Shown here: piece after piece, positions 1-9,588 of the stretch | How the letters are laid out: each line of letters opens with the position of its first letter | Position numbering within the stretch: position 1 is the stretch's first letter | NCBI RefSeq assembly: GCF_009372255.1 | Contig: NZ_LXGN01000045.1 | Coordinates: 1 to 64,000 of the forward strand | Length of the DNA: 64,000 nt | From: Acinetobacter guerrae | Lineage (GTDB): Bacteria > Pseudomonadota > Gammaproteobacteria > Pseudomonadales > Moraxellaceae | Direction: 5' to 3' | Made by a program: the position numbers and the translations under genes | Notes under the pieces: model-generated | The model's input: only the letters and a program-made list of their open reading frames with translations | Databases searched by the model: none | Told to the model about the DNA's origin: nothing

Positions 1-140
1 CCATGAATCTTATAAATATCGCCCCACTTATTTACAACACTCTTATGTATTTTGAAAACTTTACCAGTTGATTTGAAACCACCATCGTTAAGATAGTGAT
101 GCACAACTTTAAGTTTAAATTCTTGGGAATATTTAGCCAT
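1..140 (-). CDS. IS3-family transposase OrfA, N-terminal part
   Basis: The ATG at 140 is preceded by GGAGGG. The visible 46 residues begin MAKYSQEFKLKVVHHYL and continue into a helix-turn-helix segment (GGFKSTGKVFKIHKSVVNKW), the usual DNA-binding start of IS3 OrfA proteins. The gene runs off the window, so the orfA/orfB frameshift region and the DDE integrase domain cannot be seen. I assign the family from the N-terminus and the inverted repeat only; whether the element is intact is unknown. Confidence 0.85.
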   Translation of the reverse strand, partial: MAKYSQEFKLKVVHHYLNDGGFKSTGKVFKIHKSVVNKWGDIYKIH

Positions 141-195
141 AGAAAAGCACCCTCCAAGTTAGACTGAATGTGTCCAACTTTCGGGGTGCAGTTCA
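1..195 (-). mobile_element. IS3-family insertion sequence, left end (truncated by window edge)
   Basis: The outer end lies at about position 195. Read on the minus strand it starts TGAACTGCACCCCGAAAG followed by TTGGACACATT, a terminal inverted repeat style typical of IS3-family elements. A Shine-Dalgarno GGAGGG and the orfA start follow directly. The other end lies outside the window, so neither element length nor target duplication can be judged. The end sits only 32 bases downstream of the tpgA stop codon, so the element may have displaced whatever originally followed the adhesin operon. Confidence 0.85.
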
Positions 196-227
196 TAAGC
201 ATACTTTTTTTATTAGTTTGTATCACA

Positions 228-1019
228 TTACCAATTAACATTTACACGGCGATTAGGTTCCAAACACTCAACTAATTGTGATTTTTCCGAATCACCACAT
301 TGCTGATATGCAGTGGTCTGATTTTTTGCTTCAACTTTGATACGGTTTGAATCAATGCCATATTGAATCAGTAAAGATGCAACTGTTTGAGCACGTTTGG
401 CTGAGAGCTTCTGATTATATGCATAAGACCCTAATCGATCAGTATAACCCGCAACAATTACAGGACGATGATCTTGTGAATTATTAATTTGTTCTGCAAT
501 TTCTTTGACCGACTCTACTCCAGTTGTAATTCCTGCAACATCTGAACGGTCAAAAGCAAATAGGATATCTTTTGATCGAACGGGTGCCGGAGCAACGGGT
601 ACTGGCGTTGGGGTTAAAGTTGGTGCTGGATTGCTAGGATGTATTAAGGCTTCACAATCCTGACCTTTCCAAGATAATCGCTCAGCCTTATTGTTATTGT
701 CAAAATCAATACGAAGTTGGCAACGTTTATAATCATTGCTATTCGGAACACGAATATCTAACACATAGTTCCAAACTTTTGTACCAAAAATTCCTTCATT
801 AAATTGTGGGTTACCTAATAAATATCTAATTTGATCTTTATTCAATCCCACATCCAAACGCGCCACATCAGTCACCTCATAGCGCAATACTTGTTTTAAA
901 TAGCTTTTACTGACATCGGGAAACGTAATTTGTTCTGTCGTTGCCGTTGGTTCAGCTGCTGTTGTAGACATCACAAAGCCCAACATCGCAGCGAACATAA
1001 AAGTTTTTTTCATTTGCAT
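228..1019 (-). CDS. tpgA: TpgA-type OmpA-family protein, partner of the trimeric autotransporter
   Basis: A 263-residue secreted protein with start [11 protein letters not shown], chosen because AAAGAGA lies about 10 bases upstream; longer upstream starts would run through a terminator hairpin. The signal peptide ends near TTAA-EPT. An N-terminal SmpA/BamE-like segment ([15 protein letters not shown]) is followed by a Pro-rich linker and a C-terminal OmpA peptidoglycan-binding domain ([39 protein letters not shown]). TpgA in Acinetobacter sp. Tol 5 is encoded directly after the adhesin AtaA and anchors it to peptidoglycan; order, orientation and domain pair match here. An intrinsic terminator separates the two genes, and the IS3 end lies 32 bases past the stop. 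Confidence 0.85.
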   Translation of the reverse strand: MQMKKTFMFAAMLGFVMSTTAAEPTATTEQITFPDVSKSYLKQVLRYEVTDVARLDVGLNKDQIRYLLGNPQFNEGIFGTKVWNYVLDIRVPNSNDYKRCQLRIDFDNNNKAERLSWKGQDCEALIHPSNPAPTLTPTPVPVAPAPVRSKDILFAFDRSDVAGITTGVESVKEIAEQINNSQDHRPVIVAGYTDRLGSYAYNQKLSAKRAQTVASLLIQYGIDSNRIKVEAKNQTTAYQQCGDSEKSQLVECLEPNRRVNVNW

Positions 1020-1044
1020 AGCTTTTGTTCTCTTTAATATTTTT

Positions 1045-1072
1045 AAAAAAGGAGGCTGGCCATCCAGCCTCC
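1045..1072 (-). terminator. Intrinsic terminator between the adhesin gene and tpgA
   Basis: Read on the minus strand, GGAGGCTGG pairs perfectly with CCAGCCTCC around an ATGG loop and is followed by six T. It lies between the adhesin stop (1091) and the tpgA start (1019), so it should reduce read-through into tpgA rather than end the locus. Confidence 0.85.
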
Positions 1073-1090
1073 TATTGAGCATTCATGAAA

Positions 1091-4000
1091 TTAATCAATC
1101 ACACCACTGATACCAACACGGACACTTGGATCACCTTGTGAGGCGGCTGCAACCCCCCCTGTTATTGACCAGCGGCCATTATCTGCAGTTTTTCGCAATG
1201 TAGCCCCCACTGCGTTTTCTCCGCCATGGTACGCAGCGCCAACAGCATAAGTAAATTTACCCGCTACAAAAGGTGCTCCTTCCAACGCCATCGCAGAGGC
1301 AATACCCGCATTGGCCTTTTTCTCGACATCATCAATCCGATTATTGACATTGTAGAATACCTGCTCAAGACGATCACCCAAATTGGTAATTCGATTACCT
1401 AAATCGACATCTGCCTGATTCAAAGCTCCTAATGCATCGCCGACATTGTTATAACTGCCGTTATTCACATTATAGGTTGGTGCAGTGAATTGACCATTTT
1501 CATATTTCGCCCCACCACCCAAAGAGTTGACGACATATTGGTTTGAAGTATTGAGCTGCGATCCATTCACAGCATCTTGAGAAGTGCTAGAAATCTCGCC
1601 CGGCGCAACATTAGTGATTTTATGATTACCCGCATTAATACCATTTTGATCAATATTAACATCGCCTACTTTCACAGTATTAGCAGTCACCGTATTGGAG
1701 GTTACAGAATTAAACTTCACATCATCTGCAGTAGCAACTGTATATTCTTTACCTCCATTACTGTTAGTACTTTCCTTAACGGTAATATTCTGACCTGCTT
1801 CAACAGTGGTATGCTGACCCGCTGTTTTATTAATCGAGCTAATCGCATCATTAATATTGGTCGCACCTGTACCACCAATATTAGTAATAGTATTTCCATC
1901 CCCTCCCTGGAATGCACCATCACCAATAATGTCATGAATCTGACTACCGTTGACTGCATCTTTACTGTTCTGAGCGATACTGCCTTCTGCAACTCCTGTC
2001 ACTTTATTACCAGCAGCATCAATACCATTTTTGGTTACACTTGGTCCGCCGTTAATGGTTAAACCATTATTGTTCACCGTAGTATCACCTGCTGTCACAC
2101 TATCCACTTTAATATCTTTGGCTAAATCAACAGTAATATTATTGCCTGTATTATTAATATTGATGTTGCCATCTTTATTTGCAAAATCAACAGTATCAGT
2201 AGGTTTTACCTGACTCGCATTTTGACCATTAGTGGAAACAGTCCAACCTTTGTTGGCATTTTGAGCAGTTTCATTGATAGATTTAATCGCATCGTTGATA
2301 TTATCTTTGCCAGTATCCCCAATATCATTATTTACATAGGTTCCTGTACCTGGATCATAGGTAGTATTGCCGCCAATAATATTTCTGATTTTAGTGGCTA
2401 GGTTATAAAGCTGACTGCCGTTAATTGCATCTTTTGAATTTTGCGCAACCGTGCCCGCTTCAATGCCTGTGATTTTGTTTGTAGTTTTATCAACGACAAC
2501 ATTACCCACTGTCACTTTATCAAAACTAACCTCGGGTGTCGTGGCGACGGTAATCTGGTTGCCCGACTGTTGAACCGCAATATTATTTCCTGCAACAAAA
2601 GTCACTGTATCATCAGGAGCGACCTTGCTAACTGAACTTCCAGTTACTGTACCAGAGCCAGTTCGATCTGTGGTTATTTTCCAACCTTTATTGGCAATAT
2701 CACTTACCGCTTGTAACTGACTACCATTAACAGCATCTTTAGAGGTGGAGCTAACTTCTCCATCTTTCACATTGATAATTTTTTGATTACCCGCATTTAT
2801 CCCAGCAAAGGAAATAGACGGCGAATTACTAAGTGGTAAGCCTGTAATTGGGTCAACAAAGCTCAAACCACTATTGTTAATAACTGTTCCGCCTGCGTTC
2901 ACACTGTCAAGTAATAAGTTTTTACTCAAACTAAAGTCAATTGTTGTAGTTCCATTAGCACTATTTGCAGCAACCTTAAGATTGGTTTCTGCTGCTGCCA
3001 GACCAATATCTACAGTATCCTCAGGTTTGACCTGCGTAGATGCCAATGTCGAATCGGACTTTATATTCCAGCCTTTATTTGCAGTTTGAGCAACATCGCT
3101 TACTGCCTTCAATTGCTCTTCTGTGGCTGCCTGTTTCTGGTTATAAGTGCCATTGGCATCCCATGTCGTGTTAGTTAAACCACTGACTCTTCCTGTGGCT
3201 CCATTTATTGTCACAGGAGCCCCCCCCCCCACTACGACCTGTGTTGCTCCTATCAATGTCTGATTGGTTCCATTACTAACACTAATTGAACCCGCTCCTA
3301 TTGTACTGCTATTAGTACCATTAGTTACCGTCGTACCTTCTACAGTGCTAGTATTGGATTTTGTTCCATCTGTTAGTTCAACTTTGCCATCCGTAACTTT
3401 GCTATTACCGACTGTCAAACTACCAGCCTTGGTCAGGTTTACATCTTTGGCCAATTCAACAGCAACCCGTCCATTTACGACTTTTGTCGTAATATTGCTA
3501 TCAGCACCTACGATATCAATACTTTCTCCGAGTTTCTTCGTGACAGAGTTACCATCACTCGCCCTAAGACCAAAGCCTGCATCCGTTAAGCCTGTCTGAA
3601 CACTCTTTAGCTGCTCTTCTGTGGCTGCTCGTCCTACTGTGGCAAAATCTGCATTACTTGTCGTTTTATTGGTAAGTCCTGTGATATTCCCAGTATTACC
3701 ATTGATAGTCACTGGATTTCCCCCAGTGGCAGGGCCAACTTTGACTACAGGTTCAAGACCAAAAGTGATTTGATTATTCCCCGTATTGGTGACTTTGATA
3801 TTACTATCAGTTGAGCTGAAATCAACGTTTTCACCTAAGGCAATGGTATCTTTGGAGGCTGTATTTCCATTTGAACTGACGGTAAATCCTTTATCCACAA
3901 TACCTTTAATCTGACTTCCATTTACAGCCTCCATTGAAGTATCCGTAATTTCGCCAGCGCCAACATTGGTAATCTTATTGGTTCCCGCATTAATACCAGT

Positions 4001-7000
4001 TGTGCTGATACTAGGTGAATTTGGAATGGCCCCACCACTTGAATTAACAAACGTTAATCCCTTGCTATCGATCACAGTACCCGCAGCATTTACACTATTA
4101 AGCTTAATATCTTTAGCGAGTTTTACAGTTAGTTTATTACTGGCGCTATCTGCAACAACGCCAATATTATTATCAGTTAAATTAGCTGCGACAGATTCAC
4201 CACCAACAATACTGAGCTGCTGACCCAATTTACGTTGAACATTTACACCCGCATTATCCCCTGCAAATATAAGTGGTGTCGCAAGTTGATCTTCAGTAGC
4301 TGCACGTCCAGTTGTGTAATTATTTGGATCAAAAGTTTTATTGGTAAGTCCTGTGATATTCCCAGTATTACCATTAATGGTCACTGGGCTTCCTCCAGTC
4401 GTAGGACCGACTTTAATTACATTAGCCAGTTTCACATCCACATTAGTGCCTGTATGACTCACTGTAATATTGTTATCACTATTGGAGAAATCTACTGTTG
4501 CATCTGGGGCTACATTGGTTTTATTGGCAGTATCTTTATTGGTGGTTAAGTTCCAGCCCTTACCAGCAACATCACTTACGCTTTTTAATTGTTCTTGAGT
4601 CGCAGCACGACCACCCGTATAGGTTTGGGCGGGATCCCAGGTCGTATTAGATAAACCTGAAACATTTCCCGTAGTCACACTCGTAGTACCTACAGTTAAA
4701 CCTGTATTGGTAAGAGTATTGGCACCTACTTTGACTTCATTATTTTTAACACTGGATGTACCTACCGTCAAACTACCAGCACTGGTTAAATTCACATCTT
4801 TTGCCAACTTTAATTGCAACGTATCGGAGCCATTGGCGACTACACCAATATTGCCGTCCGTTAATGTACTTGTTGCCCCGCCCGTGATTTTGAGCTGATC
4901 ACCTAGCTTACGATCAACTTTAGTTCCACTGTCACCTGCAAAACTTAAAGGCTGTTGAACTTCCTGCTGTACGGCAAAGAGCTGACTTCCGTTAACAGCA
5001 TCTGTACTTGTAGAGCTTACGCGGCCTGCTGCAACATTAATAATTTGACGTTCATTATTTACAGAACCTACACTCACTGTAGATAATCCAGCCCCACTCC
5101 CTGCATAATTATAATCTTTGCCATTAATCGTAGCTTTCGTGGTTTGATTATAACTACCAGATGCTGAACCATTCCCCAAGGCCACTGCATTTTCATTTGT
5201 CACAATTGTATTTGCACCTATAGCCACTGCATTAGCTGCTGTAGCCTGTGCATTCAAACCTTGTGCAATACTATTCGTATTTAAAGCTCTTGCATTGTGC
5301 CCTTGAGCTATAGCATTGTTTCCAGTAGCTAATGCACTTGCACCCGTAGCAATCGCATAATCAGCAGAAGCCTGAGTATTCACGCCCTGAGCAATACTAT
5401 TAGTATTTAAAGCTTTCGCACCATAACCCTGCGCGATTGCACTTTCTTGACTGGCCTGTGCCTCTTTACCCAGAGCCATACTGTTTAAACCCGAAGCTTG
5501 TGATTTTTGACCCACTGAAATTGCATCTTTTGCAGTTGCTTGAGATTCTGTACCGAGTGCAAGCGAGCTTTCTTCAGTCGCTTTTGCAGTATTACCAACT
5601 GCTAACCCATTTTTAATTTGGGCAAAGCTATTGGTTCCTATCGCTATCGTATCCGAGTTGGAGTTATTATCTATTTCTTCTTTAGTTGGGTTGGCCTTGC
5701 CTGAAACAGCACCTTTACCCAATGCTACAGCATTGGTCGCATAAGTAGCTGCATTCGTTCCTGTTGCAATTGAGTCCGTAGCAACCGATTTCGCAGCATT
5801 ACCAAATGCAAGTGCATTAGTCGCTGAGGAATTAGCATTTGTACCCAATGCATAAGCATTTTCAGCACTGGCACGAGAACTTACACCAAGTGCAGTAGAG
5901 GCATTGCCAGTTGATCTTGAATCATAACCTTGAGCAATACTTTCTGCGCCTTCAGCAATTGTATTTTGACCAATTGCAATCCCTTTTTCATTAGTGACTA
6001 AAGCTTGAGTACCAATAGCGATAGCATTGTCAATTTTGCCAGTTGGTGATGTTTGAGGGGCCGCTTTAGCATCTTTACCTATTACAATACTGCCTGCACC
6101 ACGACTAATCGCGTGGTTACCTATTGCTACACCTGCCGTATCATATACAACTGAATCGGCAGTTCCAATAACGGTTGCATAATCACCCAAAGACTGAACT
6201 TTTGAACCAATAGCGGTACTGTTATTGTTTGCAGCTATAGCATCTGGGCCGATAGCCACCGCATTAATCCCTGTAGCTCCTTCGTTGGCACGATTACCTT
6301 TGGTCGTTGAGTTCACACTAATATATTTAGCACGACTTTCTTCGACTGCTTGTTGCATTTGCTCAACATTGACCGCGTCTGTACCCACCTTACCTTCAGC
6401 AACTCCACTAATCACTGTATTCGGACGAAGATTAATTTGTTTAGATGTGGCATCTGTATAAGTCACTGCGTTTTCTGTAGCAGGAAGCTGGATTGCTCCT
6501 GTACTAATTGCGCCTAACGCTTCAACGACTGTACTATATTGATATTCTGTCCCGCTCGTGTCTTTTAACGTGATTTTAGAATAGTTCCCAGTTTGACTAT
6601 TAACAGTGACATTACCACCAATAATATCTGCAACTTTTTCCTGCGCCTTTCTTAGTTGATTGACGTTGACTGCGTCATAATCTCCTGCACCGTCAGCGAC
6701 ATGTACAATTCGACGGTTAAAAGATGCAGTTGCTCCATTGGAGTCGGCACCGACTGAAACTACGCCCTCATCACCAATTAACGCAGAGGTAATATATCCA
6801 GCTTGGGTTTGCGAAGTAGTGCTCGACGCAATAGAGTTTGTTCCAAGCGCAATACTATTATCCTGTGACCATGCATTTGTCCCTAGTGCAACGCCGTTAT
6901 CTGCATTTGTGATATTACCTGTGCCGTCATCCACGCCCTGAACTTTTGATAATGCACCTACTGCAACTGCACCTTGATTACTGGCATTTGCAGAAAATCC

Positions 7001-8572
7001 AACTGCCACAGCACCTTGTCCAGATTGAGTTCTCGCTCCAAGTGCGGTGGTATGATTGATTGCAGTCGAGCTTTGATTGGATATATAACCAATACTTACA
7101 CTTTCTTCTCCAGCAGCGCCCTGACCTGCTTTGGAGCCAATCGCAATATTATAACTACCCGTTGTGTTGTTGGAGGCTTGCAAACCAATTGCAATATTTT
7201 CATTCCCGGTAATGTTTTGACCAGATGATGTGCCGATTGCGATGTGATTTTGATTGGCATTACCCGGTAAGTTAGCTGTCCCTTGTCCAGCATTACTACC
7301 AATTGATACCGCATTATTACTATTTGCCTGAGAGTTACTTCCTATTGCCGTACCCGCCACAGCACCCGCAATTGAGTTGTTACCAATAGCCGTTGCGCTT
7401 GCTGCTGAAGCATTGGAATTTCCACCTATTGCTGTAGCATTTGAGCCACTGGCTGCTGCTGCTTTACCTATTGCACTTGCACCTGCGGCACTTGATGTAG
7501 CATTAGATCCAATCGCCAAAGCATTATTACTATTGTCACCTGTGACTTTTGCAGAATCACCAAGAGCTAAAGAGCTTGTAACATATTTTGAATCGACTGT
7601 TGCAGCCTGACCAATCACCGTGTTTTTATTACCTAAGGCGAGAGTATCTTTACCAATAGCAATAGAGGCAACACCGTCAGTTGGTGCTGGAGTTGTACCG
7701 TCGTCCTCAGTGCCTACGACAGCATTACTACCTATGGCAATTGAGTCTGAAGCAGATTTATTAGTAACTGCTTTAGGACCTACAGCTACAGAATCTGTAC
7801 CATAAGCAGCAGAATCATCTAAGCTGGAGTTCGCATGAAAATACTTAACCCCTTGTGCTCCACTATTAAATAGTTTTTGTTCTAATTCATATAACTGATT
7901 CCCTGTAACAACTTGTTGAGAACCTGCTGCTATAGATCCATCTTTTGCAACTGTGATTTGTCCATCATCAATAATTGTGCCGTCTACAGTGACTTTATTA
8001 AAAGTCACTTCATCCGCTGTTTTAACGGTATAAATTGTCTGGCCGTTAGTTCCAGGAACTGAAGTTACATTAATATTTTTACCTTGGACAACTTCCGTCT
8101 TTGCAGCTGTTACTTCTGCCTTGGAAGCTTTAGTGGCTAATCCTGTACTGCTATCATTCACTTGATTTTTCAATGTACTGAAATCAGTTTGGGAGGCTTT
8201 CGTTGCTAATCCTGTAGAGGTGTCATTTACTTGATTATTTAAAGTGGTTAAATCGGCTTTTGAGGCTTTCGTTGCTAATCCTGTAGAGGTGTCATTTACT
8301 TTATTATTCAAATCATTTAGAGATGCTCCACTAGTAGTGGTCACATCTGAACCAGTAATCTCCCCGGTAGCTGTTATATCACCCGCTACATTTAAATCTT
8401 CATTGATATCCTGTGCATGGGCTGATACAGCAAATGCGATTGTCGTCGCTACAATGACAATGCCTGCTGTTTTCTTTACAGATTTTGATTTGCTTCTAGA
8501 TTTAGCTAATTCAGAAACTGCGACCCATGCTCCTAAAGAGGCATTCCATACAACTTTGTAAACTTTATTCAT
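1091..8572 (-). CDS. ata: Giant trimeric autotransporter adhesin (Ata/AtaA-like)
   Basis: A 2493-residue type Vc secreted adhesin. Residues 1-53 form an extended signal peptide (MNKVYKVVWNASLGAWVAVS, cleavage after AHA). Three 23-residue coiled-coil repeats follow (about 80-150). A first YadA-like head of AIG-type repeats spans about 240-600 and closes with a neck (VHVADGAGDYDAVNVNQLRK). A second head spans about 750-1130, with a neck at about 1170-1190. A long stalk (about 1200-2400) alternates Trp-ring/GANG-like modules (GWNLTTNKD, VTINGNTGNITGLTN, GRAATEEQL) and necks (SSTSKDAVNGSQL). The C-terminal 90 residues are the YadA anchor, ending VRVGISGVID. An 11-G run sits at residues 1781-1784. 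Such proteins form trimers that bind host matrix or abiotic surfaces. The gene is preceded by a very AT-rich spacer. Family certain; ligand unknown. Confidence 0.95.
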   Translation of the reverse strand: MNKVYKVVWNASLGAWVAVSELAKSRSKSKSVKKTAGIVIVATTIAFAVSAHAQDINEDLNVAGDITATGEITGSDVTTTSGASLNDLNNKVNDTSTGLATKASKADLTTLNNQVNDTSTGLATKASQTDFSTLKNQVNDSSTGLATKASKAEVTAAKTEVVQGKNINVTSVPGTNGQTIYTVKTADEVTFNKVTVDGTIIDDGQITVAKDGSIAAGSQQVVTGNQLYELEQKLFNSGAQGVKYFHANSSLDDSAAYGTDSVAVGPKAVTNKSASDSIAIGSNAVVGTEDDGTTPAPTDGVASIAIGKDTLALGNKNTVIGQAATVDSKYVTSSLALGDSAKVTGDNSNNALAIGSNATSSAAGASAIGKAAAASGSNATAIGGNSNASAASATAIGNNSIAGAVAGTAIGSNSQANSNNAVSIGSNAGQGTANLPGNANQNHIAIGTSSGQNITGNENIAIGLQASNNTTGSYNIAIGSKAGQGAAGEESVSIGYISNQSSTAINHTTALGARTQSGQGAVAVGFSANASNQGAVAVGALSKVQGVDDGTGNITNADNGVALGTNAWSQDNSIALGTNSIASSTTSQTQAGYITSALIGDEGVVSVGADSNGATASFNRRIVHVADGAGDYDAVNVNQLRKAQEKVADIIGGNVTVNSQTGNYSKITLKDTSGTEYQYSTVVEALGAISTGAIQLPATENAVTYTDATSKQINLRPNTVISGVAEGKVGTDAVNVEQMQQAVEESRAKYISVNSTTKGNRANEGATGINAVAIGPDAIAANNNSTAIGSKVQSLGDYATVIGTADSVVYDTAGVAIGNHAISRGAGSIVIGKDAKAAPQTSPTGKIDNAIAIGTQALVTNEKGIAIGQNTIAEGAESIAQGYDSRSTGNASTALGVSSRASAENAYALGTNANSSATNALAFGNAAKSVATDSIATGTNAATYATNAVALGKGAVSGKANPTKEEIDNNSNSDTIAIGTNSFAQIKNGLAVGNTAKATEESSLALGTESQATAKDAISVGQKSQASGLNSMALGKEAQASQESAIAQGYGAKALNTNSIAQGVNTQASADYAIATGASALATGNNAIAQGHNARALNTNSIAQGLNAQATAANAVAIGANTIVTNENAVALGNGSASGSYNQTTKATINGKDYNYAGSGAGLSTVSVGSVNNERQIINVAAGRVSSTSTDAVNGSQLFAVQQEVQQPLSFAGDSGTKVDRKLGDQLKITGGATSTLTDGNIGVVANGSDTLQLKLAKDVNLTSAGSLTVGTSSVKNNEVKVGANTLTNTGLTVGTTSVTTGNVSGLSNTTWDPAQTYTGGRAATQEQLKSVSDVAGKGWNLTTNKDTANKTNVAPDATVDFSNSDNNITVSHTGTNVDVKLANVIKVGPTTGGSPVTINGNTGNITGLTNKTFDPNNYTTGRAATEDQLATPLIFAGDNAGVNVQRKLGQQLSIVGGESVAANLTDNNIGVVADSASNKLTVKLAKDIKLNSVNAAGTVIDSKGLTFVNSSGGAIPNSPSISTTGINAGTNKITNVGAGEITDTSMEAVNGSQIKGIVDKGFTVSSNGNTASKDTIALGENVDFSSTDSNIKVTNTGNNQITFGLEPVVKVGPATGGNPVTINGNTGNITGLTNKTTSNADFATVGRAATEEQLKSVQTGLTDAGFGLRASDGNSVTKKLGESIDIVGADSNITTKVVNGRVAVELAKDVNLTKAGSLTVGNSKVTDGKVELTDGTKSNTSTVEGTTVTNGTNSSTIGAGSISVSNGTNQTLIGATQVVVGGGAPVTINGATGRVSGLTNTTWDANGTYNQKQAATEEQLKAVSDVAQTANKGWNIKSDSTLASTQVKPEDTVDIGLAAAETNLKVAANSANGTTTIDFSLSKNLLLDSVNAGGTVINNSGLSFVDPITGLPLSNSPSISFAGINAGNQKIINVKDGEVSSTSKDAVNGSQLQAVSDIANKGWKITTDRTGSGTVTGSSVSKVAPDDTVTFVAGNNIAVQQSGNQITVATTPEVSFDKVTVGNVVVDKTTNKITGIEAGTVAQNSKDAINGSQLYNLATKIRNIIGGNTTYDPGTGTYVNNDIGDTGKDNINDAIKSINETAQNANKGWTVSTNGQNASQVKPTDTVDFANKDGNININNTGNNITVDLAKDIKVDSVTAGDTTVNNNGLTINGGPSVTKNGIDAAGNKVTGVAEGSIAQNSKDAVNGSQIHDIIGDGAFQGGDGNTITNIGGTGATNINDAISSINKTAGQHTTVEAGQNITVKESTNSNGGKEYTVATADDVKFNSVTSNTVTANTVKVGDVNIDQNGINAGNHKITNVAPGEISSTSQDAVNGSQLNTSNQYVVNSLGGGAKYENGQFTAPTYNVNNGSYNNVGDALGALNQADVDLGNRITNLGDRLEQVFYNVNNRIDDVEKKANAGIASAMALEGAPFVAGKFTYAVGAAYHGGENAVGATLRKTADNGRWSITGGVAAASQGDPSVRVGISGVID
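3220..3230 (-). repeat. Homopolymer G(11) tract inside the adhesin gene
   Basis: Eleven consecutive C on the plus strand are eleven G in the adhesin coding strand (codons GTG GGG GGG GGG GCT). With 11 G the frame is open. With 10 G it reaches TGA three codons later; with 12 G it reaches TAA after about 15-20 codons. Equivalent positions of neighbouring stalk repeats encode mixed residues (PTTGGSP, PATGGNP), so the pure G run is not needed for the protein. Confidence 0.95.
8124..8330 (-). repeat. Three tandem 69-bp repeats near the 5' end of the adhesin gene
   Basis: Units begin at about 8124, 8193 and 8262 on the plus strand and share GCTTT.GT.GCTAATCCTGTA. Each encodes 23 residues of the form LNNQVNDTSTGLATKAS. 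The last two are almost identical in DNA, so unit number could change by recombination without shifting the frame. Confidence 0.8.
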
Positions 8573-8880
8573 CGATTTTTACCGCCGTTAATTTTCAAGA
8601 AAGTTTTTTGTTATAAATAAAATTCTATAGGCCAAATATTCACAACTCAATCAATATTTCCATTTAAAGTGTGAAAAATTACACATTAAATATTAAGTTT
8701 TAAAAGTTTAGGTAGAATTTTGATTAATAAAACTTAATATCTATAATGAGTTTTTTATTAAAAATTGTATTTGGATTGGATTTATTTAGTTAATTTAATT
8801 AATTTTTTGATAAAATTCATGTGAGATCTTTCCTTAGTTTTGTAGTTTTATTTATTATCAAGTTGGCATATTGTAAAGAT
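8573..8880. other. AT-rich divergent spacer, adhesin promoter region
   Basis: About 308 bases, strongly AT-rich, lie between the divergent adhesin and 5-FTHF cyclo-ligase genes. They must hold the adhesin promoter. I see no structured RNA here, and in particular no recognisable 6S RNA, which in other gammaproteobacteria often precedes the cyclo-ligase gene. Confidence 0.5.
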
Positions 8881-9456
8881 ATGAAAAAAAATCGTAAAAA
8901 TTTAATACAACAGCGCAAACAGCTCACACGATTTCAGCAATGTCGATCATCCATCTCATGCCATCACGTATTTAGAAAATTTTTAACCTCACATAAATAT
9001 CAAAAAATCGGACTTTATTTACATGCTTTCGGTGAAGTCCACACTCAACTGTTAATTGAAGAATGTTATAAATTTAAAAAACAAGTTTTCTTTCCCATGA
9101 TTTGTAACATGAACAATCAACTGATGTGGGTAAAAGTTAGCCGTCATCAATATCGAAACAAGCGTTTTTCACATCACCCTTTAGGTATGAAAGAGCCAAT
9201 GGCAAGTCGCGGCCACCATGTATCTCATCTTGATTTATTGGTGATGCCTTTACTTGCATGTGACCATAAAGGAACCCGAATAGGAATGGGTGGTGGTTTT
9301 TATGATCGAACTTTGGCGAGTGCTCCTCACAAACCATTTCGACTAGGCTTGGCGCATGCTTTTCAGTTACTTGATCGAACTCTGACCCGTCAATCATGGG
9401 ATCAACCTTTAGATGCCTTACTCACCCCCGATCATCTTTATCGTTTTAAGCGCTAA
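8881..9456 (+). CDS. fau: 5-formyltetrahydrofolate cyclo-ligase
   Basis: A 191-residue protein from ATG 8881 (MKKNRKNLIQQRKQL). The frame stays open back to a GTG at 8821, but that extension is hydrophobic and has no good ribosome site, so the ATG is preferred. It matches the 5-FTHF cyclo-ligase (YgfA/Fau) family: N-terminal basic helix, GLYLHAFGEVHT, the substrate-binding stretch LLVMPLLACDHKGTRIGMG followed by GGFYDRTL, and a C-terminal LLTPDHLYRF. The enzyme converts 5-formyl-THF to 5,10-methenyl-THF with ATP in the cytosol. It stands alone between the adhesin locus and lon. Confidence 0.9.
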   Translation: MKKNRKNLIQQRKQLTRFQQCRSSISCHHVFRKFLTSHKYQKIGLYLHAFGEVHTQLLIEECYKFKKQVFFPMICNMNNQLMWVKVSRHQYRNKRFSHHPLGMKEPMASRGHHVSHLDLLVMPLLACDHKGTRIGMGGGFYDRTLASAPHKPFRLGLAHAFQLLDRTLTRQSWDQPLDALLTPDHLYRFKR

Positions 9457-9588
9457 GCCTTTCATCTAAATAATTCCGAGTGATTTACTTATTTTTTTGC
9501 ATTTTCTATATTTATGCCCTTGTAATTTTCAAAATACACATCACTATAAAAAACATGGCAACATTGTTGTCACTCATTAGGAGTGCCC

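Noticed and set aside
1577..7805. Many open frames on the plus strand across the adhesin gene
   Set aside because: They are antisense shadows of a repetitive coding sequence; their peptides mirror the repeats and have no ribosome sites.
8821..8880. N-terminal extension of the 5-FTHF cyclo-ligase from GTG 8821
   Set aside because: No ribosome site, and a hydrophobic leader foreign to this cytosolic enzyme.
8573..9582. 6S RNA near the cyclo-ligase gene
   Set aside because: I looked on both sides; no long central-bubble hairpin or conserved 6S ends were seen.
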